From contig RXIX01000003.1 in assembly GCA_003989075.1 (NCBI GenBank), forward strand, positions 1-64,000: a stretch of DNA of 64,000 nt, written 5' to 3'. A model generated the notes under the pieces. That model saw only the letters and a list, made by a program, of their open reading frames with translations. It did not search any database and was not told the origin of the DNA. The translations under genes were made by a program, and so were the position numbers. Source of the stretch: Candidatus Competibacteraceae bacterium (GTDB taxonomy: Bacteria > Pseudomonadota > Gammaproteobacteria > Competibacterales > Competibacteraceae). Positions 48,641 to 57,765 of the stretch are shown one piece after another. The stretch's first letter is position 1. Each line of letters starts with the position of its first letter.

Positions 48641-49720
48641 ATGTATATCGGCTACTACGGCTTCAGCGGCAAACCGTTCCAATTAAGCCCGGACCCGCGT
48701 TTCTTCTTCGGCAGCAGCGGGCACAGCCGGGCGCTGGCCTATCTGCGCTATGGCCTGAGCCAGGGCGAGGGTTTCATCGTCATCACCGGCGGCATCGGTA
48801 CCGGCAAGACCACCCTGGTCAAGAGCCTGTTTGGCGAACTGGATGCGCGTCAAGTGGTCGCCGCGCAACTGGTGACCACGCAGCTTGAGGCTGATGACCT
48901 GCTGCGCAGTGTAGTGGCGGCATTTGGCCTGCCCTATGAAGACGCCGGAAAGGCAGCGCTGCTGAATCACTTTGAGACCTTTCTGCGCGAACAGGCCCGA
49001 CACGGACGGCGGGTGTTGCTGGTGGTGGACGAGGCGCAAAACCTGCCGCTGCGCTCACTGGAAGAGTTGCGCATGCTATCGAACTTCCAGATCGCTGAGA
49101 CGCCGCTGTTGCAGAGTTTTCTGCTCGGTCAGGAGGAGTTCCGCCACGCCCTGCAGGACCCGGGTATGGAGCAATTGCGCCAGCGGGTGATCGCCTCCTG
49201 CCATCTGGGCCCGCTGAACGAAACCGAGACCCGCAACTATATCGAGCATCGCCTGCGGGTGGTGGGCTGGAATGGCAGCCTGCCGGGTTTCGACGAGATC
49301 GCCTATGCCGCGATTCACCGCTACACCGGTGGTGTGCCGCGCCGGGTGAATGTGTTCTGCGACCGTCTGCTGCTGTATGGCTTTCTCGAAGAACGACAGA
49401 TGTTTGCCGAGGCTGATATTGAAGCGGTCGGTACGGAGCTGCTGCGTGAGCAGGAACAGCCCGCGACCAGCAAAAAACCGCTGGGCAGCGGTGATCGGCT
49501 GCTGCGCATCGGCCATGCCCTGGAACAGCGCCTGCTGGAGCTGGAGCAGGCCATGGAGACCCTGCTGCAGCATCCGCAATGGCAGGACGCGCAGATGGAA
49601 CGCCTGGAGCGGCGCATCCAGCAGTTGGAGCCGGTGGTGCGGGTGATGCGCCGGCAACTGAGCGAGCTGAGTGCGGCAACTGCGCCGGATGCAGTGGCTG
49701 CTCACCGACCCGACACCTAG
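48641..49720 (+). CDS. XrtA-associated ATPase
   Basis: 359 aa. N-terminal YGFSGKPFQLSPDPRFFF is typical of ExeA/GspA-like ATPases. Walker A GGIGTGKTTLVKS (about 46-58), Walker B LLVVDEAQN (about 126-134). The C-terminal part is a long amphipathic helix (about 285-345). A role in assembling or energising the polysaccharide machinery is inferred from position. Confidence 0.92.
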   Translation: MYIGYYGFSGKPFQLSPDPRFFFGSSGHSRALAYLRYGLSQGEGFIVITGGIGTGKTTLVKSLFGELDARQVVAAQLVTTQLEADDLLRSVVAAFGLPYEDAGKAALLNHFETFLREQARHGRRVLLVVDEAQNLPLRSLEELRMLSNFQIAETPLLQSFLLGQEEFRHALQDPGMEQLRQRVIASCHLGPLNETETRNYIEHRLRVVGWNGSLPGFDEIAYAAIHRYTGGVPRRVNVFCDRLLLYGFLEERQMFAEADIEAVGTELLREQEQPATSKKPLGSGDRLLRIGHALEQRLLELEQAMETLLQHPQWQDAQMERLERRIQQLEPVVRVMRRQLSELSAATAPDAVAAHRPDT

Positions 49721-49733
49721 CAGGAGCTGCACA

Positions 49734-50609
49734 ATGTCCAGGCCAGCCCACCACGGTTTGCAACCGCTGCTGAACGCCATGACCGTGGACGTGGAGGATT
49801 ATTTCCAGGTTTCGGCATTCGAGCCGTATATCAGCCGCGAGCAGTGGGAGCAGTGGCCGTGCCGGGTCGAGCGCAATACCCAGCGCATTCTCGATCTGTT
49901 CGCCGCGCGCGGTGTCAAGGCGACTTTTTTTACCCTTGGCTGGGTAGCAGAGCGGCATCCGGCGCTGATTAAGCGCATTGTCAGCGAGGGGCATGAGCTG
50001 GCCAGCCACGGTTATGAGCATGTGCGCGTCACCCGGCAGAGTGCGGCGGAATTTCGCGCCGATATCACCCGCACCAAGGCGCTGCTGGAGGATCTCGGCG
50101 GGGTCGCGGTGCAGGGGTATCGGGCGGCAAGCTACTCGATTGGTGCGGGGAATCTGTGGGCGCTGGCCGAGCTGGAGCAGGCCGGTTATCGCTACAGCTC
50201 CAGCATCTATCCGATCCGCCACGATCTGTACGGCATGCCGGAGGCGCCGCGCTTTGCCTTCCATCCCGAGAACGCACCGACGCTGCTGGAAGTGCCGGTG
50301 ACCACCGTAGCCGTGCTGGGCAAGACCCTGCCCTGTGGAGGTGGCGGCTGGTTCCGGCTATGGCCGTATGCCTTATCGCGCTGGGCGCTGCGCCGGGTCA
50401 ATCAGCAGGATCGGCAGCCGGGCCTGTTCTACTTCCATCCCTGGGAAATCGATCCTGAACAGCCGCGCCCGCCCGGTCTCAACGCCAAAACAAGAGTGCG
50501 CCATTATCTGAACCTGGGGCGCATGGAACGACGCCTGGCGGCGCTGCTGCGCGATTTCCACTGGGAGCGGATGGATCGGGTATTCCTGCCGCAGGCGGAG
50601 GTACCATGA
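49734..50609 (+). CDS. XrtA-system polysaccharide deacetylase
   Basis: 291 aa from the ATG at 49734, with AGGAG at 49721; the open frame starts further left inside the ATPase gene. NodB-type motifs: TVDVEDYFQVSAF, ATFFTLGWVAERHPALI, HELASHGYEH, and a late LFYFHPWEIDPEQPR. It should remove acetyl groups from the polymer in the periplasm or cytoplasm; no signal peptide is seen. It overlaps the next gene by four bases. Confidence 0.93.
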   Translation: MSRPAHHGLQPLLNAMTVDVEDYFQVSAFEPYISREQWEQWPCRVERNTQRILDLFAARGVKATFFTLGWVAERHPALIKRIVSEGHELASHGYEHVRVTRQSAAEFRADITRTKALLEDLGGVAVQGYRAASYSIGAGNLWALAELEQAGYRYSSSIYPIRHDLYGMPEAPRFAFHPENAPTLLEVPVTTVAVLGKTLPCGGGGWFRLWPYALSRWALRRVNQQDRQPGLFYFHPWEIDPEQPRPPGLNAKTRVRHYLNLGRMERRLAALLRDFHWERMDRVFLPQAEVP

Positions 50610-51646
50610 ACGACGCCGCTGGCTTGCGGATTGGTGAACTGGATGCCGGCAGCGTGGCGCGCTGGGAAGCGTTTGTCGATACCTGTCCGGAAGCGACCTT
50701 TTTTCACCGCGCCGGCTGGGCCGAGGTGTTGCAGCGCGCATTCGGCCACGATAGCTGTTTTCTCTACGCTGAGCAGAATGGCGCGATACGTGGCCTGTTG
50801 CCGCTGGGTCATATCCGCAGCCGGCTGTTTGGCAATGCGCTGATCTCCAGTCCATTTTGCGTGCTGGGCGGGGCCATTGGCGATCCGCAGGCCTGCGCGG
50901 CGCTGGAGCAGGCAGCGATTGCGCGCGCGCAAACCCTGGGCGTCGATTATCTGGAACTGCGCCATGCCCAGGCCCGCCATGGCGACTGGCCGGCCAAGAG
51001 GGAGCTGTACGTCAATTTTCGCAAGGCGCTTGATCCCGATCCCGAAGTGAATCTGAAGGCGATTCCGCGCAAGCAGCGGGCGATGGTGCGCAAAGGCATC
51101 GAAGCCGGTCTGCAGGGTGAAATCGACAGCGGTGTGGACCGGCTGTACGCGGCCTATTCGGAAAGCGTGCGCAATCTGGGCACGCCGGTGTTTGCGCGCC
51201 GCTATTTCGAGACGCTGCGCGCGGTGTTTGGGCCGGCCTGCGAGGTGCTGACCGTGACCCGGCAGCATCAGACCGTGGCTAGCGTGATGAGCTTTTATTT
51301 TCGCGATCAGGTATTGCCCTACTACGGTGGCGGCACGGCGCTGGCCCGTGACTGCAAGGGTAATGATTTTCTCTACTGGGAACTGATGCGGCGGGCCTGT
51401 CTGCGCGGCGTGCGTCTGTTTGATTATGGGCGCAGCAAGGTTGGCACCGGTTCCTACAGTTTCAAGAAGAACTGGGGTTTTGAACCTGAGCCGCTGCATT
51501 ACGAGTTTCATCTGGTCAAGGCGCGGCAACTGCCCGATGTTAACCCGCTCAACCCCAAGTACCGGTTCTTTATCGAAGCCTGGAAGCGTTTGCCCTTGCC
51601 GGTGAGCCGCTGGCTGGGGCCGTTTCTGTCACGCGACCTCGGATAG
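50606..51646 (+). CDS. FemAB family XrtA-associated protein
   Basis: 346 aa. Two GNAT-like halves with ATFFHRAGWAEVLQRAFGHDSCFLYA, RELYVNFRKALD, and the late FDYGRSKVGTGSYSFKKNWGFEPEPLHYEF, matching TIGR03019-type proteins. FemAB enzymes add amino acids from tRNA to peptidoglycan; here an aminoacyl decoration of the polysaccharide is possible but inferred. Confidence 0.9.
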   Translation: MNDAAGLRIGELDAGSVARWEAFVDTCPEATFFHRAGWAEVLQRAFGHDSCFLYAEQNGAIRGLLPLGHIRSRLFGNALISSPFCVLGGAIGDPQACAALEQAAIARAQTLGVDYLELRHAQARHGDWPAKRELYVNFRKALDPDPEVNLKAIPRKQRAMVRKGIEAGLQGEIDSGVDRLYAAYSESVRNLGTPVFARRYFETLRAVFGPACEVLTVTRQHQTVASVMSFYFRDQVLPYYGGGTALARDCKGNDFLYWELMRRACLRGVRLFDYGRSKVGTGSYSFKKNWGFEPEPLHYEFHLVKARQLPDVNPLNPKYRFFIEAWKRLPLPVSRWLGPFLSRDLG

Positions 51647-51652
51647 CGGCGC

Positions 51653-52912
51653 ATGCGGGATCTGCTGTTTCTGACCCACCGCATCCCGTTTCCACCCAAC
51701 AAGGGCGACAAGGTCCGGTCTTTTCATATGCTGCGCTGTCTGGCCCGGCACTACCGGGTCTGGCTGGGCACCTTTATCGATGATCGTGACGACTGGCGCC
51801 ATGTTGACGAAGTGCGCCGCTATTGCGCCGACCTGTATTGCGTGCCGCTGGATCCGCGCCGGGCCAAACTGCTCAGCCTGCGTGGACTGCTCAGCGGCGA
51901 ACCGCTGACCCTGCCCTATTACCGCGATGCCGGGTTGCGGGCCTGGGTGGAGCGGGTGATTGCCGAACAGAGGATTGAACGGGCGCTGCTGTTCTCCTCG
52001 GCGATGGCGCAATACCTGCTCGGGCCGGAGCATGCCGGGCTGCGCCGGGTCATGGATTTCGTCGATGTCGATTCGGCCAAGTGGACCCAGTACGCGGCGA
52101 GCAAGCCGTGGCCGCTGAGCTGGATCTATCGCCGCGAGGGCATGCGCCTGCTGGCCTTTGAGCGGACGGTGGCGGCGGAGCTGGACGCGAGCGTGTTTGT
52201 CACTGCCGAGGAAGCGGCGCTGTTTCGCAGCCTCGCGCCGGAAATCGGCGCTGAACGGGTGGTCGCGGTCGCCAATGGTGTCGATACTGCTTATTTCGAT
52301 CCCGCCCGCGCCTATCCTAATCCCTATCCGGCCGGCGAGCGGGTGCTGGTGTTCACCGGAGCCATGGATTACTGGGCGAATATCGATGCCGTGGAGAGCT
52401 TTGCCCGGGAGGTGTTTCCGACGATCCGGCATGCCTGTCCCGAGAGCCATTTCTACATCGTGGGCGCGCGGCCTGCGGCCGCGGTGCAGCGTCTGGCCGA
52501 GTTGCCCGGGGTGCGGGTGACCGGAACGGTGCCCGATGTGCGTCCCTATCTTGCCCATGCCCGGCTATCGGTGGCGCCATTGCGCATCGCCCGGGGTGTG
52601 CAGAACAAGGTTCTGGAAGCACTGGCGATGGCCAGGCCGGTGGTGGCGACGCCGGCGGCGCTGGAAGGGCTGGTGCCCGCCGCTGAGCTGCAGGGCTGGG
52701 CGGCACGGGAGCCGGCAGAACTGGCGTGCCGGGTTCTGGCACTGCTCACCGATGATGCTGAAGGGGAGCGGCTGGGCCGGCTGGGCCGCGCATGGGTGCT
52801 GCGCCACTATGATTGGGAGGGCAATCTGGGGCAGATGCTGCCGTTGCTGGAAGGGGAACGGGTGCAGCAGGTCCCGGGAGGCCCTTGCTTCGACTGCGCT
52901 CAGCACAAGTGA
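51653..52912 (+). CDS. XrtA-system glycosyltransferase (TIGR03087-like)
   Basis: 419 aa. It starts MRDLLFLTHRIPFPPNKGDKVRS, typical of this family, with a GT4-like C-terminal half (about 210-400; VFTGAMDYWANIDAVESFAREVFP). The last residues (PCFDCAQHK) are encoded by a REP-like repeat at 52888-52909 directly before the stop, so the native C terminus has been extended or replaced by the repeat. Confidence 0.9.
   Translation: MRDLLFLTHRIPFPPNKGDKVRSFHMLRCLARHYRVWLGTFIDDRDDWRHVDEVRRYCADLYCVPLDPRRAKLLSLRGLLSGEPLTLPYYRDAGLRAWVERVIAEQRIERALLFSSAMAQYLLGPEHAGLRRVMDFVDVDSAKWTQYAASKPWPLSWIYRREGMRLLAFERTVAAELDASVFVTAEEAALFRSLAPEIGAERVVAVANGVDTAYFDPARAYPNPYPAGERVLVFTGAMDYWANIDAVESFAREVFPTIRHACPESHFYIVGARPAAAVQRLAELPGVRVTGTVPDVRPYLAHARLSVAPLRIARGVQNKVLEALAMARPVVATPAALEGLVPAAELQGWAAREPAELACRVLALLTDDAEGERLGRLGRAWVLRHYDWEGNLGQMLPLLEGERVQQVPGGPCFDCAQHK
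52888..52909. repeat. Short REP-like repeat at glycosyltransferase 3' end
   Basis: CTTCGACTGCGCTCAGCACA is the same family as the unit at 1479-1500 and a relative of the CCTTCGACAGGCTCAGG repeats at 55612-55800. It encodes the last residues of the upstream glycosyltransferase and abuts its TGA. Confidence 0.6.
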
Positions 52913-52941
52913 GTCCACGTAAGACTGGCGGAGGATCACGG

Positions 52942-54489
52942 ATGAAGCTGCATCCTGCCTGGCGTACAGCGTTGCCGGCCTTGGTGCTGGCGCTGACGGC
53001 GGTCCTGCTGCTGCAAGGATCGACGATTGCGGCGATGGCGTCGATCTGGTGGCATTTCGAGACCTATACACACGGTCTGCTGGTGGGGCCGATCGCGTTA
53101 TACATGGTCTGGGTGCGCTGGCCGGAACTGGCGCACCTGCAGCCGCGGGTGGCGCCGTGGGGAGTGGCGGTACTGGCCGTGTTGAGCCTGGCGTGGCTGG
53201 TGGCGGATGCGGCCGAGGTGGCGGTGGTGCGGCATTTTGCGGTGGTGCTGAGCATTCCGGCCGTGGTGTATACGCTGCTGGGGCCGCAGGTGACGTGGGC
53301 GATGGCGTTTCCGTTGGGTTTTCTGCTGTTTGCGGTGCCGGTGGGTGAGGCGCTGATTCCGCCGCTGCAACAGGTGACAGCATGGTTCACGGTTGAGGGT
53401 TTACGCCTGACGGGCATTCCGGTGTGGTGGGAAGGGTTGTATCTGTCGATTCCGGCAGGGCATTTCGAGGTGGCGGAGGCCTGCAGCGGGCTGCGCTACC
53501 TGATGGCGTCGGTGGCACTGGGCGTTCTGTATGCCTATCTGACGTATCGCAGTCCGTGGCGGCGCCTGGCCTTCGTGGTCCTGTCGATGGTCATGCCGAT
53601 TGTCGCCAACGGCATCCGCGCCTATGGGATCGTGATGATCGCCCATCTGAGTGAGATGAAATACGCCACCGGGGTCGATCATCTGATTTATGGCTGGCTG
53701 TTTTTCGGGCTGGTGGTGCTGCTGATGTTCTGGATCGGTTCGTTCTGGCGCGAACCGGAGGCGAATCTGGCAGCGGCTGCCGGTTCTGGCGAGCAGGCGG
53801 GCGGGGATGATCCTTCTCATGCGGTCAGCCCCGTGCCGGCGGACATCCAGACTCTCAGCTACGGGCTGTGGGTGCTGGCGGTGATACTTGCCACAGCGGT
53901 GGGTCCGTTGCTGGCCTGGCCGATGCAGCGCGATATCGATGTCCGGTTGCCAATGCCAGCGCTCACGGCACCGATGGCGATGGCACCCTGGCAGGGACCG
54001 GAAGTCGATACCGATGACTGGGAACCTCGCTTCAGCGGCGCCGATGTGGTACTGCGCAGCCGCTACCGCCTGGAGGGCCGGAACGTGCATCTCTATATTG
54101 CCTATTACCGTGAGCAACGCCCGGAGGCCAAGCTGGTGAGCAGCCAAAACAGCCTTTATGACCGCAGGATCTGGCGTCCGACCGGCGAGCATGCCTCATC
54201 CGCCTGGCTGCCGCAGGCGACACACTTGACGGATGGCCAGCGCCGGCGGCTGGTATGGAGTGGCTACTGGGAAGGCGGGCGCGTGGTGCGTTCGCCCTAC
54301 GCGGCTAAACTCTGGGAAGCCTGGGATCGACTGAGTGGCGCGCGGCGTGGTTCAGCGCTGGTGGCGGTGGCGGCGGATTATGACCAGCACCCGGATGAAG
54401 CACAGGCGGTGCTGCAGCGCTTCATGGCCGCCATGCAGGCGGGCATCGCGGCAACGCTGATGCGGGCGGGCGGGGAGCAGCAGCCTTGA
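52942..54489 (+). CDS. xrtA: Exosortase A with EpsI domain
   Basis: 515 aa from the ATG at 52942, with GGAGG about ten bases upstream. About eight membrane segments lead to the exosortase core EACSGLRYL (Cys181), ANGIRAYG (Arg226) and VDHLIYGWLFF (His247). The soluble C-terminal EpsI/DUF3485 domain (about 310-510) completes the type A form. The enzyme is thought to recognise PEP-CTERM sorting tails and anchor proteins while they are transported. No PEP-CTERM protein is encoded in this window. Confidence 0.95.
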   Translation: MKLHPAWRTALPALVLALTAVLLLQGSTIAAMASIWWHFETYTHGLLVGPIALYMVWVRWPELAHLQPRVAPWGVAVLAVLSLAWLVADAAEVAVVRHFAVVLSIPAVVYTLLGPQVTWAMAFPLGFLLFAVPVGEALIPPLQQVTAWFTVEGLRLTGIPVWWEGLYLSIPAGHFEVAEACSGLRYLMASVALGVLYAYLTYRSPWRRLAFVVLSMVMPIVANGIRAYGIVMIAHLSEMKYATGVDHLIYGWLFFGLVVLLMFWIGSFWREPEANLAAAAGSGEQAGGDDPSHAVSPVPADIQTLSYGLWVLAVILATAVGPLLAWPMQRDIDVRLPMPALTAPMAMAPWQGPEVDTDDWEPRFSGADVVLRSRYRLEGRNVHLYIAYYREQRPEAKLVSSQNSLYDRRIWRPTGEHASSAWLPQATHLTDGQRRRLVWSGYWEGGRVVRSPYAAKLWEAWDRLSGARRGSALVAVAADYDQHPDEAQAVLQRFMAAMQAGIAATLMRAGGEQQP

Positions 54490-55622
54490 GCGAAACCGCG
54501 CCGCTGATCGCGCATATCATTCACCGCCTCGACTATGGCGGTCTGGAAAATGGGCTGGTGAACCTGATCAACCACCTGCCGCCTGAGCGCTATCGTCATG
54601 CCATCATCTGCCTGACCGATTACAACCCGGAGTTTCGCCGTCGTATCCAGCGAGCGGATGTCGAGGTGTTCGCTCTGAACAAGCGGGATGGGCATGACCT
54701 GGGGTTGTACGGCCGCTGCTGGGCGCTGCTGCGCCGATTACGCCCAGCGATCGTGCATACGCGCGGCCTGGCAACGCTGGAAATGCAGGTGCCGGCACTG
54801 CTGGCCGGGGTGCAGGCGCGGGTGCACGGTGAGCATGGCTGGGATCGTGATCTGGCGGCGATTCCAGCGCGGCATCATCGCCTGCGGCGCGTCCTGCGTC
54901 CGCTGGTTGGGCATTTCATCGCCCTGTCCGGCGAGATCGAACGCTATCTGCGCGCACAGGTGAAGGTGGAGCCGGCGCGGATCAGCCGGATTCTCAATGG
55001 TGTGGATAGCGAGCGCTTTCATCCCGGCCACGACCGTTCGCCATTGCCATCGGGTTTCGCGCCGCCGGATGCCTGGGTGATCGGCACGGTGGGGCGTCTG
55101 GAACCGGTCAAGGATCAGGTGAGTCTGGTGCGGGCATTCATCGCTCTGCTGGAGAGGCGGCCCGAGGTGCGCGCGCGCGTGCGGTTGGTGATTGTTGGTG
55201 AGGGTTCGCTGCGCGCCGCAATGGAAGCGATGCTGGATGCGGCTGGCCTGCGGGATCTGGCCTGGCTGGCGGGTGCGCGTGACGATGTGCCGCAACTGCT
55301 GCGGACGCTGGATCTGTTCGTGCTGCCTTCGCGGGCCGAGGGCATTTCCAACACCATTCTGGAGGCGATGGCCTGCGGTTTGCCGGTGGTGGCGACGGCG
55401 GTGGGTGGCAATGGCGAACTGGTGCGCGATGCGCTGACCGGCAGTTTGGTAGCGGCGGGTGATGCCGAAGCCCTGGCGGCGACACTGGCCGGCTATTTGG
55501 ATGATCCGCAACGGCTGCACGCGCAGGGCGTGGCGGCGCGGCAGCGCATTGAAGCGCAGTTCAGCATGGCGGCGATGGCGGAAGCCTATCTGCGCGTCTA
55601 TAAAGGCTCCCGTTTATCCTGA
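54486..55622 (+). CDS. XrtA-system glycosyltransferase (TIGR03088-like)
   Basis: 378 aa from a TTG overlapping the xrtA stop (TTGA). GT4 fold: IAHIIHRLDYGGLENGLVNLINHLP at the N terminus, GTVGRLEPVKDQ near 198, and the nucleotide-sugar site PSRAEGISNTILEAMACGLPVVA near 280-302. The last residues (GSRLS) and the stop codon lie in a CCTGAGCCTGTCGAAGG repeat unit. Confidence 0.9.
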   Translation: MSETAPLIAHIIHRLDYGGLENGLVNLINHLPPERYRHAIICLTDYNPEFRRRIQRADVEVFALNKRDGHDLGLYGRCWALLRRLRPAIVHTRGLATLEMQVPALLAGVQARVHGEHGWDRDLAAIPARHHRLRRVLRPLVGHFIALSGEIERYLRAQVKVEPARISRILNGVDSERFHPGHDRSPLPSGFAPPDAWVIGTVGRLEPVKDQVSLVRAFIALLERRPEVRARVRLVIVGEGSLRAAMEAMLDAAGLRDLAWLAGARDDVPQLLRTLDLFVLPSRAEGISNTILEAMACGLPVVATAVGGNGELVRDALTGSLVAAGDAEALAATLAGYLDDPQRLHAQGVAARQRIEAQFSMAAMAEAYLRVYKGSRLS

Positions 55623-55800
55623 GCCTGTCGAAGGGAGGCTGCTTTGACCGTTCATCCTTCGACAGGCTCAGGATGAACGGAAAACACCGTACTGCCGTTC
55701 GCCCTGAGCTTGTCGAAGGGAGTCTGCTTTGACCGTTCATCCTTCGACAGGCTCAGGATGAACGGAAAACACCGTACTGCCGTTCGCCCTGAGCTTGTCG
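55612..55800. repeat. REP-like palindromes with an 85-bp tandem duplication
   Basis: Units at 55631-55715 and 55716-55800 are 85 bases each and differ at one position. Each contains a 9-bp perfect stem (CGTTCATCC/GGATGAACG) around TTCGACAGGCTCA and a second CCCTGAGCTTGTCGAAGGG palindrome. A partial unit before them (55615-55634) holds the stop of the glycosyltransferase. The near identity points to recent duplication. It may act as a terminator or RNA-stability element inside the operon. Confidence 0.9.
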
Positions 55801-55805
55801 AAGGG

Positions 55806-55846
55806 AGCTTGTCGAAGGAAACTTGTCGGAGGAAACTTGTCGGAGG
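55806..55846 (+). repeat. Short tandem repeat forming the amidotransferase ribosome binding site
   Basis: AGCTTGTCGAAGG (55806-55818) is followed by two identical 14-base units AAACTTGTCGGAGG (55819-55832 and 55833-55846). The last GGAGG sits eleven bases before the ATG at 55858 and is the best ribosome binding site. Each unit has a GGAGG-like core, so changes in unit number would alter the leader. Confidence 0.7.
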
Positions 55847-55857
55847 TAGCAGCGACG

Positions 55858-57753
55858 ATGTGCGGGATCACCGGTATTTTTGACACACGCGATCGGCGCG
55901 GGATCAACCGCGACCTGTTGGCGCGCATGAATGATGCCCAACACCATCGCGGTCCCGATGAGACCGGTCTGCACCTGGAGCCGGGCGTGGGCCTGGGCCA
56001 CAAGCGTCTGTCGATCATCGACCTGTCTACCGGTCAGCAGCCGCTGTGCAACGAGGACGGTTCGGTAGTCGTGGTGTTCAATGGCGAGATCTACAACTTC
56101 CAGACGCTGGTGCCGGAACTGGAAGCGCTCGGCCACGTCTTCCACACCCGCAGCGATACCGAGGTGATCGTGCATGCCTGGGAGGCCTGGGGTGAGGCCT
56201 GCGTGAATCGGTTTCGCGGCATGTTTGCCTTTGCGTTGTGGGATCGCAACCAGGATACCCTGTTCCTGGCCCGCGACCGTCTGGGGGTCAAGCCGCTGTT
56301 CTATGCCCTGCTGCCCGACGGTCAGTTGCTGTTCGGGTCCGAGCTGAAAGCCCTGATGGCGCATCCTGGGCTGGAGCGCAGCATCGATCCCTGCGCGGTC
56401 GAGGATTACTTCGCCCTCGGCTATGTCGCCGAGCCGCGCACGATTTTCACCAGCGCCCGCAAACTGCCGCCGGCACATACGCTATGTGTGCGGCGTGGCC
56501 AGCCGTTTCCGGAGCCGCGCGAATACTGGGATGTACGCTTCACGCTGAACAACCGCATGAGCGAGGTGGAAGCGCGCGAGGAGTTGATGACGCGGCTGCG
56601 TGAGTCGGTGCGGCTGCGCATGATCGCCGAGGTGCCGCTGGGCGCATTTTTATCCGGTGGCGTCGATTCCAGCGCGGTGGTGGCGCTGATGGCCGGCCTG
56701 TCTGCCGGGCCGGTCAATACCTGCTCGATCGCCTTCAGCGACCCGGCCTTTAACGAAGCGCATTTCGCGCAACAGGTCGCCGATCGCTACCAGACCCGGC
56801 ATTTTGTCGATACCGTCGATAGCGATGATTTCGACCTGATCGATACCCTGGCCTGGCTGTACGATGAACCCTATGCCGACAGCTCGGCCATTCCCACCTA
56901 TCGGGTCTGCCAGCTCGCCCGCCGCCATGTCACTGTGGCGCTGTCCGGTGATGGTGGCGATGAAAGTTTTGGCGGCTATCGGCGCTACCGGCTGCATCTG
57001 ATGGAAGAGCGTCTGCGGGCGCGCCTGCCGCTGGGTCTGCGCCGGCCGCTGTTTGGGCTGCTTGGGCGGCTGTATCCGAAGGCGGATTGGGCGCCACGGC
57101 TGTTGCGGGCCAAGACCACCTTTCAGGCGCTGGCCCGGGATGCGACGCAGGCCTATTTCCATTCCGTGTCGATCCTGCGCGATACGATGCGCCAGCAGCT
57201 GTTCTCGGCGGATTTCCGGGCGCAACTGGGTGGCTATGATGCCCTGGAGGTGTTTCGCCGTCACGCCGCCCGGGTCGACAGTGATGAACCGCTGGCGCTG
57301 ATTCAGTATCTCGATCTAAAAACCTATCTGGTCGGCGATATCAACACCAAGGTGGATCGGGCGAGCATGGCCCATGCGCTGGAGGTGCGCGAGCCGCTGA
57401 TGGATCACGAACTGGTCGAGTGGCTGGCGACGCTGCCGTCGGACATGAAGGTGCGCGGTCAGGAAGGCAAGTTCATCTTCAAGAAGGCCATGGAGCCCAG
57501 CCTGCCCAACGATGTGCTGTACCGGCCGAAGATGGGTTTTGCGGTGCCGCTGGCGCGCTGGTTCCGGGGTCCATTACGGCAACGGGTGCGCGAGGCGCTG
57601 ACCGGCGAGCGGCTGGCGGATACCGGCTGGTTCGATGCGGCCTATTTGCGCCATCTGGTTGACGCGCATGAATCCGGACGGCGCGATTACAGTGCGCCGA
57701 TCTGGACCGTGCTGATGTTCGAGGCCTTCCTGCGGCGGCAACAGGCGACCTGA
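55858..57753 (+). CDS. XrtA-system amidotransferase (asparagine synthase-like)
   Basis: 631 aa from the ATG at 55858, which places the nucleophile Cys at residue 2 (MCGITGIF). The glutaminase domain covers about 1-190, and the synthase ATP-PPi domain follows with SGGVDSSAVVALMAGL (about 263-278) and SGDGGDESFGGYRRY. It matches the TIGR03108-type amidotransferase of exosortase A loci and should amidate a sugar acid or similar acceptor; the substrate is unknown. Confidence 0.94.
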   Translation: MCGITGIFDTRDRRGINRDLLARMNDAQHHRGPDETGLHLEPGVGLGHKRLSIIDLSTGQQPLCNEDGSVVVVFNGEIYNFQTLVPELEALGHVFHTRSDTEVIVHAWEAWGEACVNRFRGMFAFALWDRNQDTLFLARDRLGVKPLFYALLPDGQLLFGSELKALMAHPGLERSIDPCAVEDYFALGYVAEPRTIFTSARKLPPAHTLCVRRGQPFPEPREYWDVRFTLNNRMSEVEAREELMTRLRESVRLRMIAEVPLGAFLSGGVDSSAVVALMAGLSAGPVNTCSIAFSDPAFNEAHFAQQVADRYQTRHFVDTVDSDDFDLIDTLAWLYDEPYADSSAIPTYRVCQLARRHVTVALSGDGGDESFGGYRRYRLHLMEERLRARLPLGLRRPLFGLLGRLYPKADWAPRLLRAKTTFQALARDATQAYFHSVSILRDTMRQQLFSADFRAQLGGYDALEVFRRHAARVDSDEPLALIQYLDLKTYLVGDINTKVDRASMAHALEVREPLMDHELVEWLATLPSDMKVRGQEGKFIFKKAMEPSLPNDVLYRPKMGFAVPLARWFRGPLRQRVREALTGERLADTGWFDAAYLRHLVDAHESGRRDYSAPIWTVLMFEAFLRRQQAT

Positions 57754-57765
57754 AGAGGAGCGCGC

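Noticed and set aside
55612-55846. CRISPR array
   Set aside because: Repeats are palindromic, directly abutting and of unequal types, with no regular unique spacers and no cas genes.
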